Origin: Verrucomicrobiota bacterium
GTDB lineage: Bacteria > Verrucomicrobiota > Verrucomicrobiia > Limisphaerales > J093
DNA: 64,000 nt
NCBI GenBank assembly: GCA_027493615.1
Contig: JAOSKK010000005.1
Span: forward strand, 124,001-188,000
Direction: 5' to 3'
The translations under genes and the position numbers were made by a program. The first letter of the stretch is position 1, and each line of letters opens with the position of its first letter. Below, one piece after another: positions 9,401 through 19,361 of this stretch. Under the pieces are notes generated by a model, which searched no databases, was not told the DNA's origin, and worked only from the letters and a program-made list of their open reading frames with translations.

Positions 9401-10184
9401 GATCACGGTCGGCTACCGCACGTATCAGATCGTCACCCGCGACGGCGCCATCTTCAGCGGCATCCTCACCGGCGAGTCCGCCACGAGCGTCACGCTGCCG
9501 GATGAGGACGGGTTTCCCCAGACCCTGCTGCGCAAAGACATCGCCTCGATGGAGGCCTCCGACGTCTCGATCATGCCGGCCAACTTCGCCGACGTGCTCG
9601 AACCCGCGGCCGTAGCCGATCTCCTCGCCTACCTGCGCGCCATTGCCCACGCCGGCCCCGGCCCCGTCCTGACCCTGTTCGACGATGACCCCGGCTTCGC
9701 GGAGCTGCTGACCGAAGGCGATGGCACGGCCACGGTGGTAACCACCGAGCGCTACGCCGGCACCGCCTCCCTGCTCATCACACCGCCGCAGCGCTTCGCG
9801 GCCCAACTCGGCACCTGGAACCACCCCATCGTCGAACATCCCGACTCGGGCAGCTACCGGTACCTGCGCTTCGCGTGGAAGGCGCCCGCAGCCGAAGGGG
9901 TCATGCTCGAACTGGCGGCCTCCGGTGAATGGCCTCCCGCCGATCAACCCCTGCGCCGTTACGTGGCCGGCCAAAACACCACCGGTTGGGCCGCCCGTTC
10001 CCTGGCGAGCCAACCGCCCGCGGACTGGACGGTGGTGACCGTGGACCTGTGGCGGGACTTCGGCGCCTTCACGCTCACCGGCCTGGCCCCCACCGCCCTG
10101 GGCGGTTCGGCGTACTTCGACCAGCTCCAGCTGCTCCAGCAACCCGATCCCAACGGGACCGTGGGAGCCGCCACGCCACCATAG
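6494..10184 (+). CDS. PVC-type membrane-bound dehydrogenase with HEAT repeats and haem c domain, one frameshift
   Basis: About 1,229 residues from ATG 6494, which opens a signal peptide (MIAAFFRLSSALLTAGFLLAPAW). Order of domains: a beta-propeller-like dehydrogenase domain typical of Planctomycetes/Verrucomicrobia (residues roughly 50-480), a helical HEAT-like section (roughly 490-860), a haem c domain with CSSCHQ (CxxCH) near residue 930, and a beta-sandwich tail. The family is linked to periplasmic carbohydrate or alcohol oxidation; the substrate is unknown. The frame breaks in the C5 run at 8551-8555: with one C removed the text reads DPTATPPAAVQTDALTG and continues intact to the TAG at 10182. 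Confidence 0.88.
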
Positions 10185-10342
10185 CCCGCTCGAGACTGCA
10201 CCGTCTTCCAGCGGCGCTTTTCGTCCCCTCCTCCGCCACCCCTTCGAGCCTTCCCGGCGCGTCCAGTCCGCCATCCAATCCGCGCTTGCGAGCCCGCCGC
10301 TCCAGGGGCAGCCTCCCGGCAGTTCTAATCTGCATACCCGCC

Positions 10343-11266
10343 ATGAAGACACCCGTCCTCCCGCGAATCTCCCGCCGGGCCGGTTTCGTCGCCGGCCTCG
10401 CTGCCGCTTGTCTCCTCGTTCCGCCCCTCGCGCAAGCGGCTGACCCCGAGCCCCCCTCCGCATCATCTGCTTCGGCGCCCACCCCGACGACTGTGAGATC
10501 CAGGTCGGCGGAACCGCCGCGCTCTGGGCCGCCAAAGGCCACAAGGTCAAACTCGTCTCCGTCACCAACGGCGACATCGGCCACTGGCGCGAAGCCGGCG
10601 GTCCCCTCGCCCGGCGCCGTACCGCCGAGGTCGAAGCCGCCGCCCGCGTGCTCGGCGTCACCACCGAGGTGCTCGACATCCACGACGGCGAACTCCTGCC
10701 CACCCTCGAAAACCGGCGCCTCCTCACCCGCCTCATCCGTGAGTGGCAGGCCGACATCGTCATGGGACCGCGCCCGAACGATTACCACCCCCGACCACCG
10801 CTACCTGGGCGTGCTCGTCCAGGACGCCGCTTACATGGTCACCGTCCCGTTCTTCTGCCCGGATGTCCCGCACCTCAAACGCAACCCGGCGTTCTTCTAC
10901 TTCCCGGACAACTTCAAGAAACCCAACCCGTTCCAGCCGGACATCGTCGTGTCCGTCGACACGGTCATGGACCGCAAGCTCGAGGCCCTCGGCAAACTGG
11001 TCTCCCAATTCCACGAAGGCGGCGCCAACGGCGGACCCGAACTCGCCGACCCCGCCAAGTTCGACGAACGCGACCGCGCCGTGAAGGACTGGTTCCGCAC
11101 CCGCAACCAGCGGCTCGCCGACCGCTTCCGCGCCCAACTGGTGGACTGGTACGGCGCCGACCGCGGTGGCCAGGTCAAGTACGCCGAGGCGTTCGAGCTC
11201 TGCGAATACGGCGCCCAACCCGACCGCGAAACCCTCAAGAAGCTCTTCCCCATCGCCACCGACTAA
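10343..11266 (+). CDS. PIG-L (LmbE-like) family deacetylase, two frameshifts
   Basis: About 307 residues after correction. ATG 10343 opens a signal peptide ending near QAADPE. The conserved metal site AHPDDCE, characteristic of PIG-L/LmbE zinc deacetylases, follows in another frame; later come NGDIGHW, GPRPNDYHPDHRYLG and a long conserved C-terminal part. The first break is in the C6 run 10451-10456 (one C missing restores EPPLRIICFGAHPDD) and the second in the C5 run 10788-10792 (one C extra). These enzymes de-N-acetylate sugars such as GlcNAc conjugates. nagA lies two genes downstream. Confidence 0.85.
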   Translation: MKTPVLPRISRRAGFVAGLAAACLLVPPLAQAADPEPPSASSASAPTPTTVRSRSAEPPRSGPPKATRSNSSPSPTATSATGAKPAVPSPGAVPPRSKPPPACSASPPRCSTSTTANSCPPSKTGASSPASSVSGRPTSSWDRARTITTPDHRYLGVLVQDAAYMVTVPFFCPDVPHLKRNPAFFYFPDNFKKPNPFQPDIVVSVDTVMDRKLEALGKLVSQFHEGGANGGPELADPAKFDERDRAVKDWFRTRNQRLADRFRAQLVDWYGADRGGQVKYAEAFELCEYGAQPDRETLKKLFPIATD

Positions 11267-11366
11267 CCCTCTCACCGTCCCACCGTCGCACCACCCCACT
11301 GTCGCACCGTCGCACCTCCCACCGCCGCACCCTCCCACCGCCGCACCGTCCCACCGTCCCAACACC
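11267..11366. repeat. Short tandem repeats directly before pgm
   Basis: About 95 bp of degenerate 7-14 bp units of the CACCGTC / GCACC type fill nearly the whole gap between the deacetylase stop and the pgm start. It looks like slippage-generated microsatellite sequence. Confidence 0.75.
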
Positions 11367-13024
11367 ATGAGCCTGCACGAACGCGCTGGAAAACTGCCCA
11401 CCCGGGCGATGTTGATTGACCCCGACCGCCTCGCCCGCGACTTCGAGAAGCGATCCCCCGAGCCCCTCGCCGATGGCAAGCGGGTCAGCTTCGGCACCAG
11501 CGGTCACCGCGGCTCCCCCTTCGCCGGGACCTTCACCCGCGCCCATATTCTCGCCGTCACCCAAGCCATCTGCGACGTGCGCCGTCGCGCCGGCATCACC
11601 GGTCCGTTGTTCCTGGCCAAAGACACCCACGGCGCCTCGGTCTACGCCGAACAGGTGGCCCTCGAAGTCCTCGCCGCCAACGGCGTCCAGACGCTCACCC
11701 AGGCCGGCGGCGGCTTCACCCCCACCCCGGCCGTGTCCCGCGCGATCCTGCGCTACAACCGCGGCCGCCAAAGCGGCCTGGCCGACGGACTCATCCTCAC
11801 CCCGTCGCACAACCCCCGCAGGACGGCGGCATCAGGTACAACCCGCCCAACGGCGGCCCCGCCGAAACCGATGTCACCCGCGCCATCGAACAGCGGGCCA
11901 ACGCCCTGCTCCAAGGCGGCAACCGCGACGTCAAGCGCATCCCCTATTCCCGCGCGGCGCGGGCGGACTCAACCCACGCCTTCGATTACGTGACGCCCTA
12001 CATCGAGGACCTGGACCTCGCCCTCAACCTCGAGGCCATCCGCGCCGCCGGCGTCAAACTGGGCGTGGATCCTCTCGGCGGCGCCTCCCTCGCCTACTGG
12101 GATCCCATCGCCGAACGGTACGGCCTCGACCTCACGGTCTTGAACCGCAAGGTGGATCCCACCTTCCGATTCATGACCCTGGATCACGACGGCGTGGTCC
12201 GCATGGATTGCTCCAGCAAGTACGCCATGGCCGGTCTCGTCCGCATGAAGGATCGCTTCGACATCGCCTGGGGTTGCGATCCAGACGCCGACCGCCACGG
12301 CATCGTCACCCCCTTCGCCGGCTTGCTGAACCCGAACCACTTCCTGTCCGTGGCCGTGGATTACCTCGTGACGCATCGCCCCAACTGGCCCGCCGCCGCC
12401 GCCATCGGCAAGACGCTCGTCAGCAGCAGCCTCCTCGACAAGGTCGCTGCCGCGCAGCGGCGCACGCTGTGCGAAGTGCCGGTCGGCTTCAAGTGGTTCG
12501 TCCCCGGCCTGTATTCCGGAACCCTCTGCTTCGGCGGCGAAGAGAGCGCCGGCGCCAGCTTCCTGGCGCGTAACGGGACCGTCTGGACCACCGACAAGGA
12601 CGGCCTGCTGCTCGGTCTGTTGGCAGCCGAGATCACGGCAGTCACCCGCCACGAACCCGGCTATTACTACCACCAGCTCACCCGCCGCCACGGCGCCACG
12701 TTCTACAAGCGCGTGGATGAACCCCTCGACCCAACCCAGGCGCCCCGCTTCCAGAAACTCACCGCCCAGCACGTCGCCGCCACCCAACTCGCCGGCGATC
12801 CCATCCGCCAGAAACTCACCCGCGCCCCCGGCAACGATGCGCCGCTCGGTGGCCTCAAGGTCGTCACCGACCGCGGTTGGTTCGCCGCCCGCCCCTCGGG
12901 TACCGAACCCAAGTTCAAACTCTACGCCGAAAGCCTCGTGGGCGCGGAGCACCTCGACGCCCTGCTCACCGACGCCCGCCGCATCATCCAGGACAGCCTC
13001 GCCACCGTCACCACCCGCGCTTGA
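11367..13024 (+). CDS. pgm: Phosphoglucomutase (alpha-D-glucose phosphate-specific type), one frameshift
   Basis: About 552 residues. It interconverts glucose 1-phosphate and glucose 6-phosphate. N-terminal FGTSGHRGSPF and the phosphoserine loop [21 protein letters not shown] match the bacterial Pgm type, with the metal-binding DPDADRHG near residue 305, the sugar-binding GGEESAG near 390 and the phosphate loop RPSGTEPKFKLY near the end. The frame breaks at the C5 run 11813-11817: one missing C restores SHNPPQDGG, and the frame then runs to the TGA at 13022. The start ATG 11367 is preceded by the tandem repeat. nagA follows 11 nt downstream. Confidence 0.93.
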
Positions 13025-13035
13025 GGAGGCTGCCC

Positions 13036-14082
13036 ATGGAGTGGTCCATCCCGGATGGGGCCGTGGTCCCTCCCCTGCTCGACCTCCAGATCAATGGCTT
13101 TGCCGGGGTGGATTTCCAGGCCCCCCACGTCCGTCCCGACGAACTCTTGCGTGCCGTCCGCGGCCTGCGGGCCGCCGGTTGCACGCGCTTCCTGCTCACC
13201 CTCATCACCGATCGCTGGGACGCGCTCCTCGCCAAACTGCGCCAGCTCCGCCAGACCCGCGACAGCTCCCCCGAACTGCGCGCGGCCATCGCTGGCTGGC
13301 ACTTGGAAGGCCCGTTCCTCTCCAGCGAACCCGCCTACCACGGCGCCCACAACCCCGCCTGGATGCTCGACCCCACCCCGAGCCACTTGAGCGAACTCCG
13401 CGTCGCCGCCGGCAACGATCTCGTCCTGCTCACCCTGGCCCCGGAACGGCGTGGCGCCCTCGACGCCATCGCACTGGCAGTCTCGTTTGGTTTCAGGGTC
13501 AGCCTCGGCCACACCAATGCCTCCGCCGCCTGCCTTCGCGAAGCCGTGGACGCCGGCGCCACCGGCTTCACCCACCTCGGCAACGCCTGCCCCCAAACCC
13601 TCGACCGCCACGATAACATCCTCTGGCGCGTCCTCGAAACCCCCGGCCTGACCATCAGCCTCATCGCCGACCAACGCCACGTCTCCCCGCCTCTCTTCCG
13701 CCTGCTCCATCGCCTGATCCCCGGCGACCGCATCCTCTACACGACCGACGCCATGGCCGCGGCCGGCGCCCCGCCCGGACGCTACCACCTCGGCCCTCTC
13801 GAACTCGAAGTCGGTCCCGACCGTGTCGTGCGCGAACCGGGCAAAACCCACTTCGCCGGTTCGGCCACCACACCGGTCGAGGCCGTCTTCCATGCGGCCA
13901 CCATGCTCGGCGTTTCCTGGCGGGAAACCTGGCAGCGTCTCTCCGAACTCCCCGCGCGCTGGCTGGGACTCCCCACGCCCGACCCCACCGCGGCCGAGGC
14001 CCCCCGTTGCGAGGTCTGCGTGTCCTCCGCCGGTCAACTGAAAACCCTCCGCACCGCGCTGCCGGAACCCCGGCCCACGTAA
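13036..14082 (+). CDS. nagA: N-acetylglucosamine-6-phosphate deacetylase
   Basis: 348 residues, intact. ATG 13036 is preceded at 8 nt by GAGGAG. It hydrolyses GlcNAc-6-P to glucosamine-6-P and acetate, an amidohydrolase TIM-barrel reaction. Family segments are LLDLQINGFAGVDF at the N-terminus, the WHLEGPF metal Glu, the SLGHTNA metal His, the THLGNAC His, the LYTTDAMAAAG catalytic Asp, and FAGSATT near the C-terminus. With pgm and the PIG-L deacetylase just upstream it suggests amino-sugar handling, for example cell-wall or chitin-derived GlcNAc. Confidence 0.9.
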   Translation: MEWSIPDGAVVPPLLDLQINGFAGVDFQAPHVRPDELLRAVRGLRAAGCTRFLLTLITDRWDALLAKLRQLRQTRDSSPELRAAIAGWHLEGPFLSSEPAYHGAHNPAWMLDPTPSHLSELRVAAGNDLVLLTLAPERRGALDAIALAVSFGFRVSLGHTNASAACLREAVDAGATGFTHLGNACPQTLDRHDNILWRVLETPGLTISLIADQRHVSPPLFRLLHRLIPGDRILYTTDAMAAAGAPPGRYHLGPLELEVGPDRVVREPGKTHFAGSATTPVEAVFHAATMLGVSWRETWQRLSELPARWLGLPTPDPTAAEAPRCEVCVSSAGQLKTLRTALPEPRPT

Positions 14083-14141
14083 CCACCACCTCCCGGCCAC
14101 AGCCCGTGACCATCCGGGCCTGGAAATCTCACACGCATTGC

Positions 14142-14207
14142 AGGCGCCGACGTGAGGAGGCGTTGGGCACCAGGGGCGATACCCTTCGCCTCCTCACGTC
14201 GGCGCCC
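14142..14207. repeat. Dispersed inverted repeat, family A, copy 1
   Basis: The left arm GCGCCGACGTGAGGAGGCG is answered by CGCCTCCTCACGTCGGCGC after about 25 nt. Four related copies lie at 16743, 57333, 59441 and 63231, all between genes. Confidence 0.85.
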
Positions 14208-14331
14208 ACAGTCTGCCGCGGTTTCATGCCGAACAACGTGTCTTGCGGTTCGGGAACTCCGGGAGCGAAACACTCGACCCCGCCCCCAACCCGTTGTTGA
14301 CCCTCGCCCCGCGGAGGTTTAGATAAGTGTC

Positions 14332-16241
14332 ATGAACTCTCATCTGAAGCCTAACTTCCTCAACAACCCGGGGCCGCACTCCCTCAACTTGTGGTGCAGG
14401 CTTCCAGCCTGCGGCTTCCGCAGTTCAGGGCCCGCGCCCCGCGCCCCGCGCCCAAGACATCTCTCCCCCTGCCTCGCCCTCTTCGCTGCCACCCTCGGCC
14501 TCCTCGCCCAGGACCTCGGCTTCACCGTCCAGGGCCGTCTGACCGAGACCGGCAAACCCGCCGAAGGCCTCTACGACTTCCATTTCACCCTCCTGGACGC
14601 TCCCGACGGCGAACCTCTGGACGACCGCCTGCAACCTGAGGTGCGCGTGCAGGACGGTCTGTTCGCAACCACCGTCACGTTCCGCCCCGCGTTCTTCGAC
14701 GTCTTCGTCCTTGCCGACGACGAACTTCGGGACCGCGCCCGCTACTTGCGTGTGGCCGTGCGCCCGTCCGAAGCCGCCGCTTCCCTTCACCAGAACGCCG
14801 GACGCGCGGTCGGCATCGCCAGCCCGGCCCTGCCACCGCCAGGGTTTGTGACGGTGCAACCCGCCATCCGCCTGACACCGGCGCCCACCGCCATCCACGC
14901 CGCCACGGCCAGCTCCGTCACCCCGGCGCCGTCACCCCTTCGTTGCTGGTGGGCAGCGCCCTGCCTTCGACGGTGAGCGGTCTGGTCAGCGTCCAAGCAG
15001 GCAGCCGGTTCACCGTGGTTCCTGCCCCCGGACCCGCCTGGCTGCTCGCGGGCAATGCCGGCACCGCCGCGACCGATTTCCTGGGTACCACTGACAACCG
15101 TCCGCTCGAATTGCGGGTCAACCAGCAACGGGCCCTCCGCCTCGAACCCGCCGGCCCCAGCCCGAACCTCATCGGCGGCGCCGCGGACAACGCCGCGACC
15201 GGAGCCGTCGGCGCAGTGATCGGCGGCGGTGGCAACAGCACGGAACCGAACCTGGCCCACGCGAACTACGTGTTCATCGGCGGCGGCTCAAGCAACCTCG
15301 CCAACGGTCTGGCCGCGGTCGTTGGCGGCGGCTCGGGCAATGCCGTTACCAACGGTCATGCCGTCATCGGCGGTGGCTGGCAGAACCTGGCCGGCGGAGC
15401 GGCTTCCACCATCGCGGGAGGCGCGTCCAACCAGACCGCGGGCGACTTCGCCAACATCGGTGGCGGCCAGCACAACACGACGTCCGGCAGCGCTGCCACC
15501 ATCGCAGGCGGCCAGGACAACTCGGCCGCCCTGGACCAAGCCACCGTGGGCGGCGGAGGAGGCAACGACGCCGCGGGTGTGGGCGCCACCATCGGCGGCG
15601 GGGTCGGCAACCGCGCGCACCTCGACCTGGCCACGGTCAGCGGTGGCGGCGAGAACTGGGCGCGCGAGTTCGGCGCCACCGTGGCCGGAGGTGTCGGCAA
15701 CCACGCCCACGGCACCCAATCGTCCGTCGGCGGTGGCGGCGCCAACGTGGCGACCGGAACGTTCGCCATCATCCCAGGTGGGCAGCAGGCGCGGGCGTCC
15801 CAGCACGGTCAGATGGCCCAGGCCGCCGGAGCGTTTACCCTCCAGGGCGACGCCCAGTCTTCCGTATTCGTCCTGCGCGCGCAGACCGGCGCCGGCCAAC
15901 CGCTCGCCGTCCTGAGCCTGGACGGTCAGGGCGCACCGCTCCGCGTCGAGCCGAACCGGACATTGACCTTCGACATCCTGGTCGTCGGCCGCAGCGCGGG
16001 TGTGCCGCCCAACTTCTCCATCTCCGGCGGGTACCATGCCCGGGGCGTGATCCGAAACACCGGCGGCACCGTCGCCTTCGTCGGCACCCCCACCGTCCTC
16101 GAACTCGGCGAAGACGACCCCGCGTGGAGCATCGCGCTGGCCACCGGCCCCGATCACCTGATCATCCAGGCAAACAGCGCGGCCACGCCGGACAGTGTCC
16201 GCTGGGTGGCCCGCGTCCAGACCGCCGAGGTCGCGTGGTAA
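14332..16241 (+). CDS. Trimeric-adhesin-like exported protein with about twelve 15-residue glycine repeats, one frameshift
   Basis: About 636 residues. A hydrophobic signal-like stretch (LALFAATLGLLAQ) follows an unusual 45-residue leader that contains a dispersed DNA repeat (14387-14419). A beta-rich N-terminal domain (residues about 60-180) comes next. From about residue 245 there are about 12 tandem units of the pattern [IV]xGGxxNxAxGxxAx, similar to YadA head repeats. The C-terminal part ends in a beta-sandwich-like segment. The frame breaks at the C4 run 14921-14924 (one C missing restores SSVTPGAVTPSLLVG). Likely surface-exposed. The true start may be further in; there is no YadA anchor domain. 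Confidence 0.7.
14387..14419. repeat. Dispersed repeat, family C, copy 1 (inside a coding frame)
   Basis: The stretch has TGTGGTGCAGGC, then TTCCA, then GCCTGCGGC, a short palindromic element. Related copies are at 63809-63836 (same strand) and 59851-59882 (opposite strand). Here it is translated within the leader of the adhesin-like gene. Confidence 0.65.
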
Positions 16242-16272
16242 AGCCAGAACCCACCGCCTCCCTCAACCCGCC

Positions 16273-16734
16273 ATGAACGCCTTCCTTCGCTCCCTCGCCA
16301 CGACCTCCCTGACCTGGGGACTCATGGTTCACGCCGAAGACACCCCCCGCTTCGCCCTCGACTGGGTCAGCGTGGACAACGGTGCCGGCGCTGCCCTCGG
16401 CGCGAACTACGCCGTCCACCTCACCCTGGGCCAACCCGACGTCGGCACGGCCCGCGGTGGCCCCTTTGAACTGCACCTGGGCTTCTGGCCGGGACCCTGG
16501 CCCCCGGCAACGCGCCCCGTCCTTTCCGCAGCCCTTGCGAACCAGGAACTGGTTCTGACCTGGCCGGCCGCGGCCGGTCCGCTCGTCCTCGAACGTACGC
16601 CGACGCTCGGCCACGCCGGCGCCTGGGAAACCATACCCGCGACACCGGTCCTGGTCGGCGACCACCTTCAGATCACCCTCCCCCGCGACCCCGGGTCGGC
16701 CTTCTTCCGCCTGCGCACCGCCACCCCACCGTGA
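16273..16734 (+). CDS. Small exported protein paired with the adhesin-like gene
   Basis: 153 residues, from ATG 16273, which opens a signal peptide (MNAFLRSLATTSLTWGLMVHA). The mature protein has DWVSVDNGAGAALG, then GQPDVG and a FELHLGFWPG segment. It closes with a beta-sandwich-like repeat ending ITLPRDPGSAFFRLR, a tail often seen on verrucomicrobial secreted proteins. It follows the adhesin-like gene by 31 nt and is probably co-transcribed and exported with it. No enzymatic motif is visible. Confidence 0.65.
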   Translation: MNAFLRSLATTSLTWGLMVHAEDTPRFALDWVSVDNGAGAALGANYAVHLTLGQPDVGTARGGPFELHLGFWPGPWPPATRPVLSAALANQELVLTWPAAAGPLVLERTPTLGHAGAWETIPATPVLVGDHLQITLPRDPGSAFFRLRTATPP

Positions 16735-17082
16735 ACTCACGACCGGCTGTAGTAGGCGCCGACGTGAGGAGGCGAAGTAGCGACGCCCCCGGGCCCACAA
16801 CCCCTCCTCACGTCGGCGCCTACAGCCGGTAGGAAACCTCCGGGCAACCCGCGTCTCGAACCATGACCGCACGCCACGGCTGGAGAGGGATACACCAACA
16901 AAGGGGCAGCGATGGCCAACATGCGGTTAGCGGGATCCCCGCCCGTGTTTTAGAAGCCGTCGCATGAAATCCCCTCCTCTCCAGAGCTCCTGGAAGCGGA
17001 GGATTCCCGGGGTGCTCCCGGCGCACCCCTGCTGTTGGCGCGGTCCTGCCGCGCCTCCCCGCCTCTGCCCGCCCTCTGTCCC
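16735..17082. other. Intergenic region before the Cmr operon
   Basis: It contains a family A palindrome at 16743-16829. The remaining 250 nt must hold the promoter of the Cmr operon, but I see no convincing promoter boxes. No HD-domain coding sequence is present upstream of cas10 here. Confidence 0.5.
16743..16829. repeat. Dispersed inverted repeat, family A, copy 2
   Basis: The left arm CCGGCTGTAGTAGGCGCCGA (from 16743) continues into GTGAGGAGG. The right arm, CCTCCTCACGTCGGCGCC then TACAGCCGG, ends at 16829. The arms extend further than in copy 1. Confidence 0.85.
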
Positions 17083-19359
17083 ATGAACACCGAGCCAGCA
17101 CCAAGCACGAATTCCACGGAGCACCGGCTGTTCTTCTTCCAACTGGGCCCGGTCCAGGAGTTCATCGCCCAGGCCCGTTCCACCCGTGACTTGTGGAGCG
17201 GCAGTTACCTGCTGTCGTGGATGACTGGACACCTCATTCACGCCCTCCTGGCTGAGGCGCGATCCAAGAAACTCGGTCCGGTCGAGATTGTGTTCCCCCG
17301 GTTGGAGGATGAGGCTGGTGCCATGCTCCGCTGGATCCAAGCCGGCGGCCCAACCCGGGACTGCGATCCCGAGGACGTCACTCTACCCACCGTCCCGAAT
17401 CGCATCCTCGCCCAGGTTCCGGCAGGCTTCGCCGATACCCACGCGCAGGCACTCGTGAACGCGGTGTTCGAGTACCGGCCAGATGCCGCGCGACTTCCTG
17501 GCTCGCCCAGCGAATGGGAAAGGATCTGCTGGGCCTGTTACCACTGGTTTGCGGCTCAACGACCGTCCCTCTTCCGAAAGCGGCGCTCCTGGCCAAAGGA
17601 CGCTGACGACCCGGCAACTCTGTGGCACCGTCAGCTCTCTCGCTTCTGGCAGCCCACCTGGCTCCTCTGGCCAGCTCCAGTCAACGGGAGTAACGAGCAC
17701 GCGCTCTTCCTCCAGACCCCCATCGGCAAGAACTGGCACTCGCAGCTACCCCATCAGACTCCGGATCCATGGATGCAGCGCTACCACCTGGCGCTGCACC
17801 GGTTCGATGCCCGACGTCAGACGCGCGGTTTCGTGGCTTGGGATGGTCAGGCGGGCCTCCACAAGGACAGCCTCAGCGGCAAAGAGGAGGTCATCGCCGA
17901 TACCGAGTGGCTCGAGGCCATTCCCCAGGGCAAGCGGGCAGGCACGATCCCCTGAATCACCTCTTCCGCAATAGGGATCCCCTCGGCGCCCCCAACCTCG
18001 TCAAGCGAGTCTGGCACAAGGCCTACCTTGAGGCCTCCGGCAAGGAAGGGGGCATGGGCCTGGACAAGGAAGCCCTGGGCGGCTCAACCGCTCGGGGCAG
18101 CTACTTCGACTTCCCCTCCGTTCCCGGGGTGGCGGTGTTCCCGTGGGCCTGCGGGATCTGGCGCCGACGTGACCACCCCGAACTGGGGAAGTTCTGGACG
18201 GCCGTCGAGCAGTTGAATGACTGCCTGGACCTTGAACTCCCCAGCGGATGGACTGGGCTGGCGAGACCGCCCATGCCTGGCTGGCTCGTGTGGATTGGGC
18301 GGTGTTCCGTGAAGAGTTCTGGCTCGAACAAGCCCACAAGGCCGAAGCCGCGCGGGACAAGGACTGGAGCGCCCTTGCCCAGCAGGGCCGGGGTGCCCTG
18401 CGGCAGTTCCTAGCCAGCGGCCGGTTCCGGCCGCCCTCCTCTTACTACGCGGTTCTCGCGGGCGATGGCGACCACATGGGCAAGTGGCTCTCGGGAGAAC
18501 TTCCCGACGAGAGCCTGCGCTCGATGGGTCTGGAGGATCACCGGCGCATCAGCGAGGGAATTGCCCGATTCTCGACCGGAAACGCCCAAATGAGTCGCTT
18601 GGTCGAAGACGTGGCCAAACAGGGCCAGCAGTCGCCCTGGCCTTTCCAGGGAAAGATCATCTTCGCCGGGGGCGAGGACGTCCTCGCTTTGCTGCCGGCA
18701 GAGCAGGCCATCGGCTGTGCCAGGGCCCTGCGCCGGGCTTATCAAGAAGCCATGCCCCACCCGTCCCCCGGGGCGCGTTTCACCTACTCCGTCGGGATCG
18801 CCATCGGCCACGTCAAGGCACCCCTGCAGGACATGGTCGAGGCCGCCCAAGCAGCCGAGCGCCGGGCCAAACACCAACTGGGCCGCAACGCGCTCGCGGT
18901 CACTCTCATCAAGCGCAGCGGTGAGACCATCGAGTGGGGATGCCCCTTTGGCACCGCCGCCAGTGATCCCTCCGCCGCTCTGCAGCTTCTCGATTTCATC
19001 CAGACCGATCACCGGTTCCGCACTCGACCCGACGATCCCGCCTACGTTCCGCCCATCAGCGGCCGATTCCCCCACCGCCTCACGGAACTGCTGGCGCGGT
19101 ACCAGACCCACGCGACGCGCGACCACCCGCCGGATCTCACCAGACCTGAACCGCTCTCCCCCGAAATCCGCGCCGTCGCCGAACGCGAGTTCGAGTGGGC
19201 GGTACAACAGCAGTGCGAGAAGCTGCCCGATCTCGACCGGAAGACCCTGCTTGATCTCGGCCGGAAGTACCTTTCCGAAATCCAGGATCGGCACGCTCCC
19301 TCCGCGAGTTCTACCACCTGTTCGCCGTCGAGGCTTTCATCGCCCGCCAAGGAGAGTGA
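17083..19359 (+). CDS. cmr2: Cas10/Cmr2, large subunit of the type III-B complex, HD-less, three frameshifts
   Basis: About 759 residues. The start at ATG 17083 gives the Cmr2 opening FFFQLGPVQEFIAQARSTRDLW near residue 12, so there is no N-terminal HD nuclease domain. The palm motif is GGEDV (nt 18668-18682), a variant of GGDD, preceded by AGDGDHMGKWL in the first palm-like region. Cas10 palms make cyclic oligoadenylates when target RNA is bound. The frame shifts by -1 near 17940, at the C4 run 18239-18242 (ELPQRMDWAGE when corrected), and at 19298-19300 (APLREFYHLFAVEAFIARQGE to the TGA at 19357). cmr3 starts 2 nt later. Confidence 0.92.
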
Positions 19360-19361
19360 CC

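Noticed and set aside
9285..10763. 492-codon minus-strand frame
   Set aside because: Antisense to the dehydrogenase end and the PIG-L gene; composition-driven.
16735..17082. A riboswitch or regulatory RNA before the Cmr operon
   Set aside because: Only the family A palindrome is visible; nothing matches a known riboswitch pattern.
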